DNA from: Oscillospiraceae bacterium
GTDB taxonomy: Bacteria > Bacillota > Clostridia > Oscillospirales > Acutalibacteraceae
Reading direction: 5' to 3'
NCBI GenBank assembly: GCA_003514385.1
Contig: DOQR01000001.1
Span: 62,001-126,000, forward strand
Length of the DNA: 64,000 bases
Shown: positions 51,709 through 60,309 of the stretch, in pieces
Layout of the letters: the number at the start of each line of letters is the position of its first letter
Numbering within the stretch: position 1 is the stretch's first letter
Made by a program: the position numbers and the translations under genes
Notes under the pieces: generated by a model
The model's database searches: none
What the model saw: the letters and a program-made list of their open reading frames with translations, nothing else
Told to the model about the DNA's origin: nothing

Positions 51709-53175
51709 TTATTTAAGTATTTTCAAAAAGCTCTCATATGCGCCCGCCCATTTGCCGGTGTCGCACGGAGCATATTCGCGTAATGCTTCGCTGCGCGAGA
51801 TTATCTCCCTCGCCTTTTTGATATCCGGAATGTCGCCGGAGCTCAGAAGCTGAACGGCGATGTTGCCGAGCACGGTCGCCTCTATCGGACCCGCCTTCAC
51901 GGGGACATTGCAGGCGTTCGCGGTCATCTGGCAGAGCAGGGTATCTTTCGTGCCGCCGCCGATAACATGTATATCAGGATAGTCTCTGCCGGTGCATTCT
52001 TTTATCATCGAGAACGTGCTGCGGTATTTCATCGCAAGGCTCTCGTAGATGCAGCGCATTATCTCGCCGACTGTCTGCGGGACATACTGACCCGTTTTGC
52101 GGCAGAATTCGCGCACGCGTCCGGGTATATCTCCGGGCGGCGTGAACTCGGGGGAGTCGGGGTCGATAAAGCACTTGAACGGCTCCGCCGAGAGCGCCAT
52201 GCGCTCGAGATCAGCGTAGCTGTATTCCTCGCCCTCGCGCTTCCACTGCCTGCGGCTCTCCTGAATGAGCCACAGTCCGATTATATTCTTGAGCAGCCCG
52301 GTCATGCCGCCGTAGCCGCCCTCGTTGGTGATGTTTATCGAGAGCGATGTGTTGTTGACAATAGGCTCGGGTATTTCCGTGCCGAAGAGCGACCATGTGC
52401 CGCTGCTCAAAAACGCGAAGCTGTCGAGCTGAGAGGGGACGGCGGTTATCGCCGACTGCGTGTCGTGTCCGCATACGCTGACGACTTTGACGGGGTCGAG
52501 CCCCAGCTCTTCGCATATCTCCGCGCTGAGCATTCCGTTTTCGGTACCCGACGGCACAATGGGCGTGAGGATTCCCGACGGGATGCCGAGGCGGTCGAGA
52601 ATGTCGTATGCCCAGTCTTTTGTCTTTATGTCAACCATCTGCGAGGTGGTCGCTATTGAATATTCGGTCTGCTTTCTGCCCGTGAGCATATATGCGAATA
52701 AATCGGGCATGAACAGCAGCTTATCCGCCCTGTCGAGAATGTGCGGGCGGTATTTTTTGAGCGCACAGAGCTGGAAGAGCGTGTTGAGCTCCATGAACTG
52801 GATGCCCGTGCGGGAATAGAGCTCCTCGCGTGGAACTGTTCTAAACACTTCTTCAATCATTCCCGCCGTGCGTGCGTCGCGGTAGTGGATAGGATTTTCG
52901 AGCAGGCAGCCGAATTCGTCCAAAAGCCCGAAGTCAACGCCCCAGGTGTCGATGCCGATGCTGTCGAATCCGCCGGCGAGCTTCGCCTTTGTCAGTCCCT
53001 GCTTTATCTCAAAAAACAGGCGCAGAACATCCCAGTAGAGCGTGCCGTTCACGCTCACGGGGTCGTTCGAGAAGCGGTGAACTTCTTCGAGGCGGATATT
53101 CTCCCCGTCAAAATGTCCGATTATCGCGCGTCCGCTCGACGCGCCGAAGTCGAACGCCAAAACTCTTTTTTCCAT
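51709..53175 (-). CDS. FGGY kinase, rhamnulokinase type, probable fuculokinase
   Basis: This 488-residue kinase begins RVLAFDFGASSGRAIIGHFDG and has IDTWGVDFGLLDEFG near 74, THYRD-like NPIHYRDART near 94, and the adenosine motif DIHVIGGGTKDTLLCQMTAN near 400, matching RhaB-type kinases more closely than FucK. Between fucU and fucI it most likely phosphorylates L-fuculose, perhaps also L-rhamnulose. No rhaA or aldolase is in the window, so the aldolase must be elsewhere. AGGACTC precedes the start. Confidence 0.87.
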   Translation of the reverse strand: MEKRVLAFDFGASSGRAIIGHFDGENIRLEEVHRFSNDPVSVNGTLYWDVLRLFFEIKQGLTKAKLAGGFDSIGIDTWGVDFGLLDEFGCLLENPIHYRDARTAGMIEEVFRTVPREELYSRTGIQFMELNTLFQLCALKKYRPHILDRADKLLFMPDLFAYMLTGRKQTEYSIATTSQMVDIKTKDWAYDILDRLGIPSGILTPIVPSGTENGMLSAEICEELGLDPVKVVSVCGHDTQSAITAVPSQLDSFAFLSSGTWSLFGTEIPEPIVNNTSLSINITNEGGYGGMTGLLKNIIGLWLIQESRRQWKREGEEYSYADLERMALSAEPFKCFIDPDSPEFTPPGDIPGRVREFCRKTGQYVPQTVGEIMRCIYESLAMKYRSTFSMIKECTGRDYPDIHVIGGGTKDTLLCQMTANACNVPVKAGPIEATVLGNIAVQLLSSGDIPDIKKAREIISRSEALREYAPCDTGKWAGAYESFLKILK

Positions 53176-53194
53176 TGATGCAGAGTCCTCCGAG

Positions 53195-53617
53195 TTATTT
53201 TACAACGCCCTTTTTGAGGATGATGTTTGCGTATACGGCGGTCTCGCCCGTCGCGATGACGGCGTATGCCTTTCTCGCTCTGTCATAGAAAGCGAAGCGC
53301 TCCATGAGCTCGAAGTTCTTGTCGCCCTCGTTCGCTTTGACTATCTCTTCGTATTTGTCCCAGACTGCCGGGCGGTCTCCGTCGCCGTTGTTGTCCATGA
53401 GCGCAACGGGGGCGTCAACATAGGTGTCGAGGGGCATGAGCTTCAAAACCGCATCGAGAACCTCGGGCACTCCGTGACCGTCGAGGCGCACAAGGCGCTG
53501 AGCTATGCTCGCCGCGGGGAAGTTGCCGTCGCCGATAACTATCTCGTCGCTGTGTCCCATTTCCATGAGGATCTTGAGAAGCTCGGGGGAGATGATAGGT
53601 GAAATATTTTTAAGCAT
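53195..53617 (-). CDS. fucU: L-fucose mutarotase (FucU/RbsD family)
   Basis: FucU interconverts the anomers of L-fucose. The 140-residue protein starts MLKNISPIISPELLKILMEMGHSDEI with the catalytic histidine region, then GDGNFPAASIAQ near 30 and the late FYDRARKAYAVIATGETAVY, typical of the family. ATG 53617 lies 9 nt after AAAGGA; a longer frame to 53650 has no site. It is 25 bp downstream of an ABC transporter gene and heads the fucose genes. Confidence 0.93.
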   Translation of the reverse strand: MLKNISPIISPELLKILMEMGHSDEIVIGDGNFPAASIAQRLVRLDGHGVPEVLDAVLKLMPLDTYVDAPVALMDNNGDGDRPAVWDKYEEIVKANEGDKNFELMERFAFYDRARKAYAVIATGETAVYANIILKKGVVK

Positions 53618-53642
53618 TTTTATATCCGTCCTTTCGGAAAAA

Positions 53643-55403
53643 TCAGTCAATTGAATACATGCTGTAGAGCTCGCTGTATACGCCGCCCTTTGCCATGAGC
53701 TCGCGGTGGCTGCCCTGCTCGGCGATGCCGTCTTCTGTCAGCACGACTATCTCCGCCGCGTTTCTTATCGTCGTGAGCCTGTGGGCGATAGTTATGACCG
53801 TGCGCCCCTTTGCAAGCTCTTCGAGCGACTGCTGAACAAGGCGTTCGCTCTCGTTGTCGAGCGCGCTCGTCGCCTCGTCGAGAATGACTATCGGCGGGTT
53901 CTTCAAAAACAGGCGCGCGATTGAAATTCGCTGTTTCTGACCGCCGGAGAGCTTGACTCCGCGCTCGCCGACATATGTGTCGTAGCCCTCTGGCAGCTCT
54001 TCTATAAATTCGTGTGCCCCGGCTCGCTTCGCCGCGGCTATTATATCTTCTTTTTCAGCTCCCGGGCATCCGTAGGCTATATTGTCCCTGACCGTGCCGG
54101 AGAACATGTAGACATCCTGCTGAACCGTGCCTATATTCGAGCGCAGCGAAGCTAAAGTTATGTCGCGGATATCTTTTCCGTCGAGCAGTATGCTGCCCGA
54201 ATCCACATCGTAGAAGCGGGGGATAAGATTGCAAAGCGTAGTCTTGCCGCCGCCGGACGGACCGACGAGGGCGACATTCTCGCCCGGAGCTATATGCAGG
54301 GAGAAATCGGAAAGAATTTTCTTGTCCGTGCCCTTGTATGAAAATGTAACGTTTTTGAATTCGATATCGCCCTTGACGCCGCTTATGGGCTTTGCGTCCG
54401 GACTGTCTTTTATGTCGCTGACTTCGTCCATTATTTCAGTGAAGCGCTCGATGCCAGTCATGCCGCGGTTGAACTGCTCGCTGAATTCGACCATTGTGCG
54501 TATCGCCGCGAGCAGGGTGCTGACCATGAGCAGGCTCGCCGAGAAGTCGCCGACGGTAGTTTTGCCTTTCATCATGAACACTGCGCCCACGCCGACTATT
54601 GCTATATACATCAGTCCGTCGCAGAGTCTTACGGTGCAGTGGAAGCTCGCCATGTATCTGTAGCCGTTTTTCTTCGATTTGAAGAAGCGGCGAGAGCCCT
54701 CGTTGAACTTTTCGCGCTCAATGTCCTCGTTGGCAAAGCTCTTGACAACTCTTATGCCGAGCAGTGAATCCTCCGTCCGCGCGTTTATCTCGCCTATCTC
54801 GCGTCTCTGCTGTTTGAACGCGGCGCGCATCTTGCGGCGGCTGTGCGAAGTCAGAAGCATCATAAGAGGCATGAGCGAAAAGACTATTATCGCAAGCCAT
54901 ATGTTCATCGACGCGAACATGATGAATCCCGCGATTATTTTTATCACGGTCATCAGGACGTTCTCCGGACCGTGATGGGCGAGCTCGGTTATGTCAAACA
55001 GGTCGTTGGTTATTCTCGACATGAGCTGACCTATCTTCGTGTCGTCATAGAATGAATATGACATATCCTGCAAATGCGAGAACAGGTCGTTTCGCATGTC
55101 CGTTTCAATTCTCGCGCCCATGATATGCCCGCCCGATGCCGTGTAGTAGCTCGCGGCGGTGTCGATTATTCGCAGTAGAATGTAGAAGCCGACTATTTTT
55201 ATTATCAGCTCCGCCGTCAGGTCGTGAATATCATGCGCCGCGCGGTCGGTTATCTGCCGCACTATCAGCGGCAGGGCGATCTCGCATACGGTGGTCAGCG
55301 CGGAGCAGAACATATCGAGGGCGAACAGTCCCGAATATTTTTTATAGTAAGGCAGGAACCTTTTGAGCATCCTTCGGTTGCGGCTGGAGTAGTCCCCGGA
55401 CAA
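53643..55403 (-). CDS. ABC exporter, fused permease-ATPase
   Basis: This 586-residue half-transporter has about six membrane segments (residues 15-310) and an ATPase domain with Walker A GPSGGGKTT near 385, signature LSGGQKQRIS near 495, and Walker B VILDEATSALD near 515. Such proteins export lipids, peptides or drugs as dimers. The start is TTG at 55403, 6 nt after AGGGGTG; a frame open to 55562 is not supported. It reads into fucU with 25 bp between, though its link to fucose is not clear. Confidence 0.83.
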   Translation of the reverse strand: MSGDYSSRNRRMLKRFLPYYKKYSGLFALDMFCSALTTVCEIALPLIVRQITDRAAHDIHDLTAELIIKIVGFYILLRIIDTAASYYTASGGHIMGARIETDMRNDLFSHLQDMSYSFYDDTKIGQLMSRITNDLFDITELAHHGPENVLMTVIKIIAGFIMFASMNIWLAIIVFSLMPLMMLLTSHSRRKMRAAFKQQRREIGEINARTEDSLLGIRVVKSFANEDIEREKFNEGSRRFFKSKKNGYRYMASFHCTVRLCDGLMYIAIVGVGAVFMMKGKTTVGDFSASLLMVSTLLAAIRTMVEFSEQFNRGMTGIERFTEIMDEVSDIKDSPDAKPISGVKGDIEFKNVTFSYKGTDKKILSDFSLHIAPGENVALVGPSGGGKTTLCNLIPRFYDVDSGSILLDGKDIRDITLASLRSNIGTVQQDVYMFSGTVRDNIAYGCPGAEKEDIIAAAKRAGAHEFIEELPEGYDTYVGERGVKLSGGQKQRISIARLFLKNPPIVILDEATSALDNESERLVQQSLEELAKGRTVITIAHRLTTIRNAAEIVVLTEDGIAEQGSHRELMAKGGVYSELYSMYSID

Positions 55404-55515
55404 ACAAACACCCCTAATCAAGCAGTTATATATCAAAATTATACAACATTTATTTCCCTTTGAAAAGGGTCGGCGGAGAGAAAAAATATTTTCTTGCCTG
55501 TGACAGTTTTTGTCC

Positions 55516-55544
55516 TTGAAAAAAGACGAGTATTTTTGTATACT
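55516..55544 (+). promoter_or_regulatory. Sigma-A promoter of the two-component genes
   Basis: TTGAAA (55516-55521) and TATACT (55539-55544) with a 17-bp spacer. Confidence 0.87.
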
Positions 55545-55585
55545 ATTGGTATATAAATACATTTTTTGGAAAGGGAGGTCTCTTT

Positions 55586-56305
55586 ATGCGTATTCTCATA
55601 TGCGACGATGAGCCTGCAATTGTCAGGCAGATATCAGAAATAATCGCAGACGCTTATCCCGACATTGAGCTCATCGGCGTACACAGTTCAGCGGAACTGT
55701 CCGAAAAGCTTGCGTCAGAGGATGCAAACAGAAATTTTGACCTCGCCTTTCTTGATATTGCCGTCAGGGATGAGAGCGGCGTGGATATCGCCGAGTTTGT
55801 CGGCGCGCTGTGCCCGGGAGTCAAGATCGTCTTTGTCTCCGGGAACCAGGATCTTGTCTCCAAGGCGTTTGTGGCGGTTGATGACTGCGGATATATTTAT
55901 AAGCCCGTCGATCCCAAACTGCTTCTCGGCTATATCGAGCGCGAACGCGCCGGAGCGCACAAGAGGCAGAACCGCGAATATTTTGAATATACCCGCCGCG
56001 GCAGCAGCCGAAAAATAGGGAGCGACAGTATACTTTTCATCGTCAGCGAGCGCAATTATCTGGAGATACATACGGTTGACGGGGACAGCGTCACCGTACC
56101 GGGAAAGCTTGACGAGGCGGAGCAGCAGCTCAAATTGGGCTTTGTACGCTGCCACAAAAGCTATCTTGTCAACCTCAAGTATATTGCAAAGTATACGGCA
56201 ACGCAGTTTGTTATGATGAACGGAGAGATAATTCCGATAAGCCGCTCCAAGAAAAAAGAGGCGGCAGACAGATATGTGCTTTTCAAGGGAGCTTTGGTCA
56301 AATGA
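55586..56305 (+). CDS. LytTR-family response regulator (AgrA-like)
   Basis: This 239-residue regulator has a receiver domain with the acidic pair DDE near residue 7, phosphoacceptor aspartate in LAFLDIAVRDESG near 57 and lysine in IYKPVD near 107, then a LytTR DNA-binding domain (IGSDSILFIVSERNYLEIHT near 143). GGGAGG precedes the ATG. It overlaps the histidine kinase by 4 bp, an arrangement of quorum-sensing-like and cell-surface-responsive systems. No precursor peptide or AgrB is in the window, so the signal is unknown. Confidence 0.92.
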   Translation: MRILICDDEPAIVRQISEIIADAYPDIELIGVHSSAELSEKLASEDANRNFDLAFLDIAVRDESGVDIAEFVGALCPGVKIVFVSGNQDLVSKAFVAVDDCGYIYKPVDPKLLLGYIERERAGAHKRQNREYFEYTRRGSSRKIGSDSILFIVSERNYLEIHTVDGDSVTVPGKLDEAEQQLKLGFVRCHKSYLVNLKYIAKYTATQFVMMNGEIIPISRSKKKEAADRYVLFKGALVK

Positions 56306-57633
56306 CATTTTTTGATATATTCTGGTATGTGTTCAATTTTCTTTCGATAGCGCTCGTGGTGGTGTTTTTGTGCATGAACCTCACCCCGCGCTTCAACCGC
56401 TATGCAGTCTTTTTCTTGACTCTCATTCCGTTTTCGGCAATAGCACTCGCCCAGCATTATTTCTACGATGTGCCGTCGGTGTTTTTCAAGATTCCGGCTT
56501 TTGCATATTATTTCATTTCGGCAATAGCCTATTTCAAAGATAAACTCAGAACCCGAATTTTTGTCTCTATAGTTCTGATGTCGTTTACATATCTCGTCTC
56601 GGCTCTGCTGATAACCGGGTGTATCGCCTGCGGGCTCAATCCCTATGACGATATAATGACCTATATAGTCTCCTTGCCGAATACGGTGGGGCTGATAGTG
56701 CTCTTCGGCGGGTTTACATATATAAGGATGAAGAAGCACAAAAATATGATTTTGCCGAGCGGGCAGATGGCGACATTTATTTTCTTTCCTCTGAGCCAGG
56801 TCATAGTCATGGCGGCGGCGATGATGATAATTTCATATTACGGCTGGTTCAGGGACAAGAACACCGGACTGCCGTTTCTCGAGGATCCGACCCGCGCTCC
56901 GATGATAATGCTCTGCGTCGCGGCGGTTCTCTGTATAATCTCCGACGCCGTTCTGCTCTATATCATGGTGCGCTCGTCGCAGAACGAGAAGCTGCGCGAG
57001 GAGCTGAGAATAAAGGACTACCAGAATGCGCTGAATCTTGAATACTACAAGAATGTCGAAAACAGCAGCAACGAGGTCAGAAAAATACGACACGATCTCG
57101 CGAATATAATCCAGACGGCATACGAAGTTGTACATGACGGAAACGAAGTTGACCGTGAATCCGCCGAGCGTATGCTCGACCAGCTCAGAACAGAAGTTTC
57201 GGATGTAAAAATAGAGAAATTCTGTCCCAATACACTTGTCAATGCTATTGCCTCAAATAAGGCGAATGAGTGCAGAAAAAACGATGTCGCCTATGATTTC
57301 GACCTCAATGTGCCGAAATTTATAAATATGGAAGAGGTCGATATCTGCAAAGCTTTTGTCAATATATTCGACAACGCGATAAACGCGGCGAAAGCACTCG
57401 AGGATAACAGATATATAAAGATAAAGAGCTTCGTTAACAAAAGTGATGAAATGTTATATATAAGCAGCGAGAACGCGGTCGCGCCCGACTATGAAGAGAA
57501 GAAAAAGAAGCGCACGGGTAACCACGGCTACGGGCTGAAAATACTCGAGGAGACCGCCGAAAAGTACGGCGGGCACGTGGCCGCAAAGCAGAGCGGCGGT
57601 ATTTTCACCTGTGCCTTTGCGGCAAAAGCGTAG
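56302..57633 (+). CDS. GHKL sensor histidine kinase (AgrC-like)
   Basis: This 443-residue kinase has about six membrane segments (residues 1-215), a coiled-coil linker, an H-box KIRHDLANIIQ near residue 260, an N-box FVNIFDNAINAA near 352 and a G-box NHGYGLKILEE near 407. The long multi-pass sensor and the GHKL type fit AgrC/ComD-like receptors. Translation begins within the end of the regulator gene (ATGA). Regulator genes are not visible beyond this pair. Confidence 0.9.
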   Translation: MTFFDIFWYVFNFLSIALVVVFLCMNLTPRFNRYAVFFLTLIPFSAIALAQHYFYDVPSVFFKIPAFAYYFISAIAYFKDKLRTRIFVSIVLMSFTYLVSALLITGCIACGLNPYDDIMTYIVSLPNTVGLIVLFGGFTYIRMKKHKNMILPSGQMATFIFFPLSQVIVMAAAMMIISYYGWFRDKNTGLPFLEDPTRAPMIMLCVAAVLCIISDAVLLYIMVRSSQNEKLREELRIKDYQNALNLEYYKNVENSSNEVRKIRHDLANIIQTAYEVVHDGNEVDRESAERMLDQLRTEVSDVKIEKFCPNTLVNAIASNKANECRKNDVAYDFDLNVPKFINMEEVDICKAFVNIFDNAINAAKALEDNRYIKIKSFVNKSDEMLYISSENAVAPDYEEKKKKRTGNHGYGLKILEETAEKYGGHVAAKQSGGIFTCAFAAKA

Positions 57634-57792
57634 CCACATGGGTCACGGTTATATAAGCGCCGACCGGAGTATTTCCCCAAGCGGAGGATGTTATCGACGA
57701 GACGGGGAAGTTTATATATGATATCTTTAAAAATACTCCCGCACGTCGGTGCGAGAGCGAAGCGTAAAATATACAAACAAAGGAGCGACAGC

Positions 57793-58290
57793 ATGGAACG
57801 CTATTCTGTTGTGTTCAGCAGCTCAACGGGCAACACCAAGCTTCTTGCCGATGCAATAGACGAGGCTCTGCCGAAAGAAAACCGCGATTATTTCGGCGAG
57901 ATAACCCCGGAGGTGCCCGAATCCGAAATGCTCTATGTCGGATTTTGGACGGACAGGGGAAACGCGGATAAAACCGCGCTCGAGTTTTTGCAAAGGCTTA
58001 AAAACAAAAAGGTTTTCCTCTTCGGGACGGCGGGCTTCGGCGGCAGCGAGGACTATTTCAAAAAAATACTCGCCAACGCAGAGAGCGCCCTTGACGGGAG
58101 CAACACCGTTGCGGGAGAGTTTATGTGCCAGGGAAAGATGCCGCAGGCGGTGAGAGAGCGATATATGAGCATGAAGGCTCAGCCGAATCCCCCGGCGAAC
58201 CTCGATATGCTTATCGAAAATTTTGACCGCGCCCTGTCGCATCCCGATGCAGAGGATCTGGAAAGACTGAAGAAAACGGTTTTAAAATGA
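57793..58290 (+). CDS. Flavodoxin-like protein (BilS-like)
   Basis: This 165-residue protein has the FMN phosphate-binding loop SSSTGNTKLLADAI near residue 8, FWTDRGNADKTAL near 53, FGTAGFGGSEDYF near 78 and CQGKMPQAVRERY near 112. These resemble the flavodoxin-domain family that includes BilS, the partner of bilirubin reductase in gut Clostridia; the reductase itself is not in the window. AAAGGAG precedes the ATG at 57793. Redox partner and substrate are unknown. Confidence 0.8.
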   Translation: MERYSVVFSSSTGNTKLLADAIDEALPKENRDYFGEITPEVPESEMLYVGFWTDRGNADKTALEFLQRLKNKKVFLFGTAGFGGSEDYFKKILANAESALDGSNTVAGEFMCQGKMPQAVRERYMSMKAQPNPPANLDMLIENFDRALSHPDAEDLERLKKTVLK

Positions 58291-58317
58291 CGCTTTAAAA
58301 GCAGAAAGGACGACTCT

Positions 58318-58527
58318 ATGAATAAGATTTACGAGCTTTCGTGGCTGTGGAAATCGTTGGGAATTGCCCTTGCGGCGGCGGCCGTCGCCGTGGCGCTTGC
58401 CGCGCTGATATGCAGGGCTGCAAAGAAAAAGCTCGGCAAAAAAGCGGCCGTTATTATCGGCATAGCGGCATTTGCGACAGCCGCTATAATTGTCATACTG
58501 CTTTCAAACGACCCCATGCCGATTTAA
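58318..58527 (+). CDS. Small two-span membrane protein, 69 residues
   Basis: The protein has two hydrophobic segments (about residues 12-32 and 43-61) joined by a short basic loop CRAAKKKLGKK. GAAAGGACG precedes the ATG. It follows the flavodoxin gene by 27 bp, so they may share a transcript. No family recognised; function unknown. Confidence 0.65.
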   Translation: MNKIYELSWLWKSLGIALAAAAVAVALAALICRAAKKKLGKKAAVIIGIAAFATAAIIVILLSNDPMPI

Positions 58528-58536
58528 AAAATCGGG

Positions 58537-59220
58537 TTATATTTCCTGCGTGTTCTCGTCGTTTTCGCTCTGCTCCTGCGGCAAAGCGGGACCGAATCTG
58601 TCCGCCTTAGGCAGGCTCCATCTGAAGTGGGCGGCGAGCAGGCGGACAACGAACACTATTGCCGCGCCCGCGATGACCGCCGCGGTGCTGTTGAAGCGCC
58701 AGATGATAACGCAGGCGACCGCGCCGGCTATCGACGCGCAGGCGTAGATGTGCTTTACGAATATGTACGGCTTCTCCCCGGCGAGAACATCACGCAGCAC
58801 TCCGCCGCCGACTCCGGTTATGACTCCGACGAATACTACAAGAAACGCGCCGCGTCCGGTCGAGACGCTGTAAGCGGTCTGTATACCGACGACCGTGAAC
58901 ACTCCGAGCCCGAGCGAGTCGAGAATCAGCAGGACGAAGTCGTGGACGTGCTGATTACTCGTGAGCAGTCTGCGGACTGCCGGCAGAAAAGTTATTATCG
59001 CCGTGACCGTCGCGACTATCGCATATACCGGGTGGCCGAATGTACCGGGCGGCGTTATGCCGAGAATAAGATCACGCGTGACTCCGCCGCCGATAGCCGT
59101 CACGACGCCCAAAATCATGACGCCGAAAATATCCATGTTTTTCTTCAGCCCCGTCATCGCGCCCGAAACGGAAAACGCAACAGTGCCGATAATTTCAAAA
59201 GCAAAAATGAGAATGTCCAT
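58537..59220 (-). CDS. TRIC-family membrane protein (UPF0126), under glycine riboswitch
   Basis: This 227-residue protein has about seven membrane segments and the duplicated UPF0126/TRIC pattern: FSVSGAMTGLKKNMDIFGVMILG near residue 20, GGGVTRDLILG near 47, and a second GVGGGVLRDVLAG near 135. A glycine riboswitch directly upstream (59272-59412) suggests it moves glycine or a linked ion. The ATG at 59220 follows GGAGGGG; a longer frame upstream begins inside the riboswitch terminator. It converges with the small membrane protein gene. Confidence 0.87.
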   Translation of the reverse strand: MDILIFAFEIIGTVAFSVSGAMTGLKKNMDIFGVMILGVVTAIGGGVTRDLILGITPPGTFGHPVYAIVATVTAIITFLPAVRRLLTSNQHVHDFVLLILDSLGLGVFTVVGIQTAYSVSTGRGAFLVVFVGVITGVGGGVLRDVLAGEKPYIFVKHIYACASIAGAVACVIIWRFNSTAAVIAGAAIVFVVRLLAAHFRWSLPKADRFGPALPQEQSENDENTQEI

Positions 59221-59236
59221 AAACCCCTCCGAAAAC

Positions 59237-59271
59237 AAAAAGAGTACACCATCAGAAAAATGGTGTACTCT
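59237..59271 (-). terminator. Expression-platform terminator of the glycine riboswitch
   Basis: AGAGTACACCAT (59241-59252) and ATGGTGTACTCT (59260-59271) pair perfectly; on the minus strand TTTT GTTTT follows. It lies between the aptamers and the start codon. Confidence 0.85.
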
Positions 59272-59412
59272 GTCTTTTTACCTGAAAGATTCTCCGCTTC
59301 GCGGATTGCTTCGTCGGTGCAAATGCCTTTCCAGAGGACCGTCCCGGCTCGGTTCTTTTACCTGAGAGTTTCGCCCCTTCGGTGGCCGGAAATCCGGCTC
59401 TCTCCCAAACCC
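59272..59412 (-). promoter_or_regulatory. Tandem glycine riboswitch
   Basis: On the minus strand two glycine aptamers lie in series, each with a GGxGAG-type opening stem, a central three-way region and a closing CAGG. The first shows GGAGAGAGCC, GAAGGGGCGAAAC and CTCTCAGGTAAAAG; the second GACGG, CTGGAAAGG, CCGACGAAGCAA and CTTTCAGGTAAAAAG. The AGGTAAAAG linkers match the family. A terminator follows, so glycine should switch transcription of the TRIC gene, probably turning it on. Confidence 0.9.
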
Positions 59413-59431
59413 GTCAATCGGATACCCGATT

Positions 59432-59460
59432 ATTTTATAGCGCATAGCGGCACTTGTCAA
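59432..59460 (-). promoter_or_regulatory. Promoter of the riboswitch transcript
   Basis: Minus-strand TTGACA (59460-59455) and TAAAAT (59437-59432) with a 17-bp spacer; transcription would start just before the first aptamer. Confidence 0.83.
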
Positions 59461-59475
59461 GAGGAAAAATAAAGG

Positions 59476-60015
59476 TTATTCCTCCATCTGCTTGCCGAGG
59501 AAAGAAGCCGCGACCTGAACAAGCTTTATCTCCGTCTGCGTCGGCACGGATGCCTCGTCCGCCGTGAGCAGAACCACTGCGCCGGATACATCGCCCGCGC
59601 CGATTATCGGGAACGCCGCCGCTGCGTCGCGCTCAACGCCCTCTATCGGATGGAACCGTTCGCCGCCCTCCTCGCAGATAAACGGACTGCGGTTCTCCAT
59701 GATGTTTTCGAGCGCCTGTGTTATCCTGCGCTCGACCGTCTCCTTCTTCGGTACGCCCGCGCAGGAAATGACCCTGTCGCGGTCGGTTATCACGACCGGA
59801 AGCCCAGTGTTCTTGTGCAGAACCTCGGCATACTGCGCCGTCAGCGACGACAGCTCGCCGACCTGCGAATATTTTTTGAAAATAACCTCGCCGTCCGCGT
59901 CTGTGTATATTTCGAGCGGGTCGCCCTCGCGGATACGCATCGTGCGGCGAATTTCCTTGGGGATAACGACCCTGCCGAGATCGTCGATTCTTCTGACTAT
60001 TCCTGTTGCTTTCAT
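59476..60015 (-). CDS. spoVT: Stage V sporulation regulator SpoVT (AbrB/GAF)
   Basis: SpoVT is an AbrB-type regulator active in the forespore. The 179-residue protein has the swapped-hairpin AbrB domain MKATGIVRRIDDLGRVVIPKEIRRT at residues 1-25 and a C-terminal GAF-like domain (about 55-178) with VVITDRDRVISCAGV. This two-domain layout separates it from AbrB/Abh. Its presence supports a spore-forming lineage. The 290-bp gap upstream has no further gene. Confidence 0.93.
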   Translation of the reverse strand: MKATGIVRRIDDLGRVVIPKEIRRTMRIREGDPLEIYTDADGEVIFKKYSQVGELSSLTAQYAEVLHKNTGLPVVITDRDRVISCAGVPKKETVERRITQALENIMENRSPFICEEGGERFHPIEGVERDAAAAFPIIGAGDVSGAVVLLTADEASVPTQTEIKLVQVAASFLGKQMEE

Positions 60016-60236
60016 TATATTAACTCCCTTGCTTTTGTTGCGTACCTGTATTGTTTGCCGCTTGAGGGAGATTATGCGGATAAATGAAAAGTTGAACAGA
60101 ATGGCGGAAATGTATGTACCAGCTTTAAAATATTACAAATAAAATTTTTATATATGGAAGCTTTGATGTTGACGCAGACAGAAAATAAAAGAAGCGTGGT
60201 TATTACACATTTTTTGCAATATATCCCCGACTTTTC

Positions 60237-60266
60237 TTGACGGGCACCGCCATAATATGATATCAT
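60237..60266 (+). promoter_or_regulatory. Promoter of the DUF5058 pair
   Basis: TTGACG (60237-60242) and TATCAT (60261-60266) with an 18-bp spacer; GGAGGTG precedes the first gene. Confidence 0.65.
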
Positions 60267-60309
60267 TCTTAGTGAGTTAATACGCTGAAAACTTATAGGA
60301 GGTGTTTTT

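Noticed and set aside
49795..51783. Long open frame (over 600 codons) opposite fucI
   Set aside because: fucI on the minus strand has full-length family similarity; the other frame is a GC-driven shadow.
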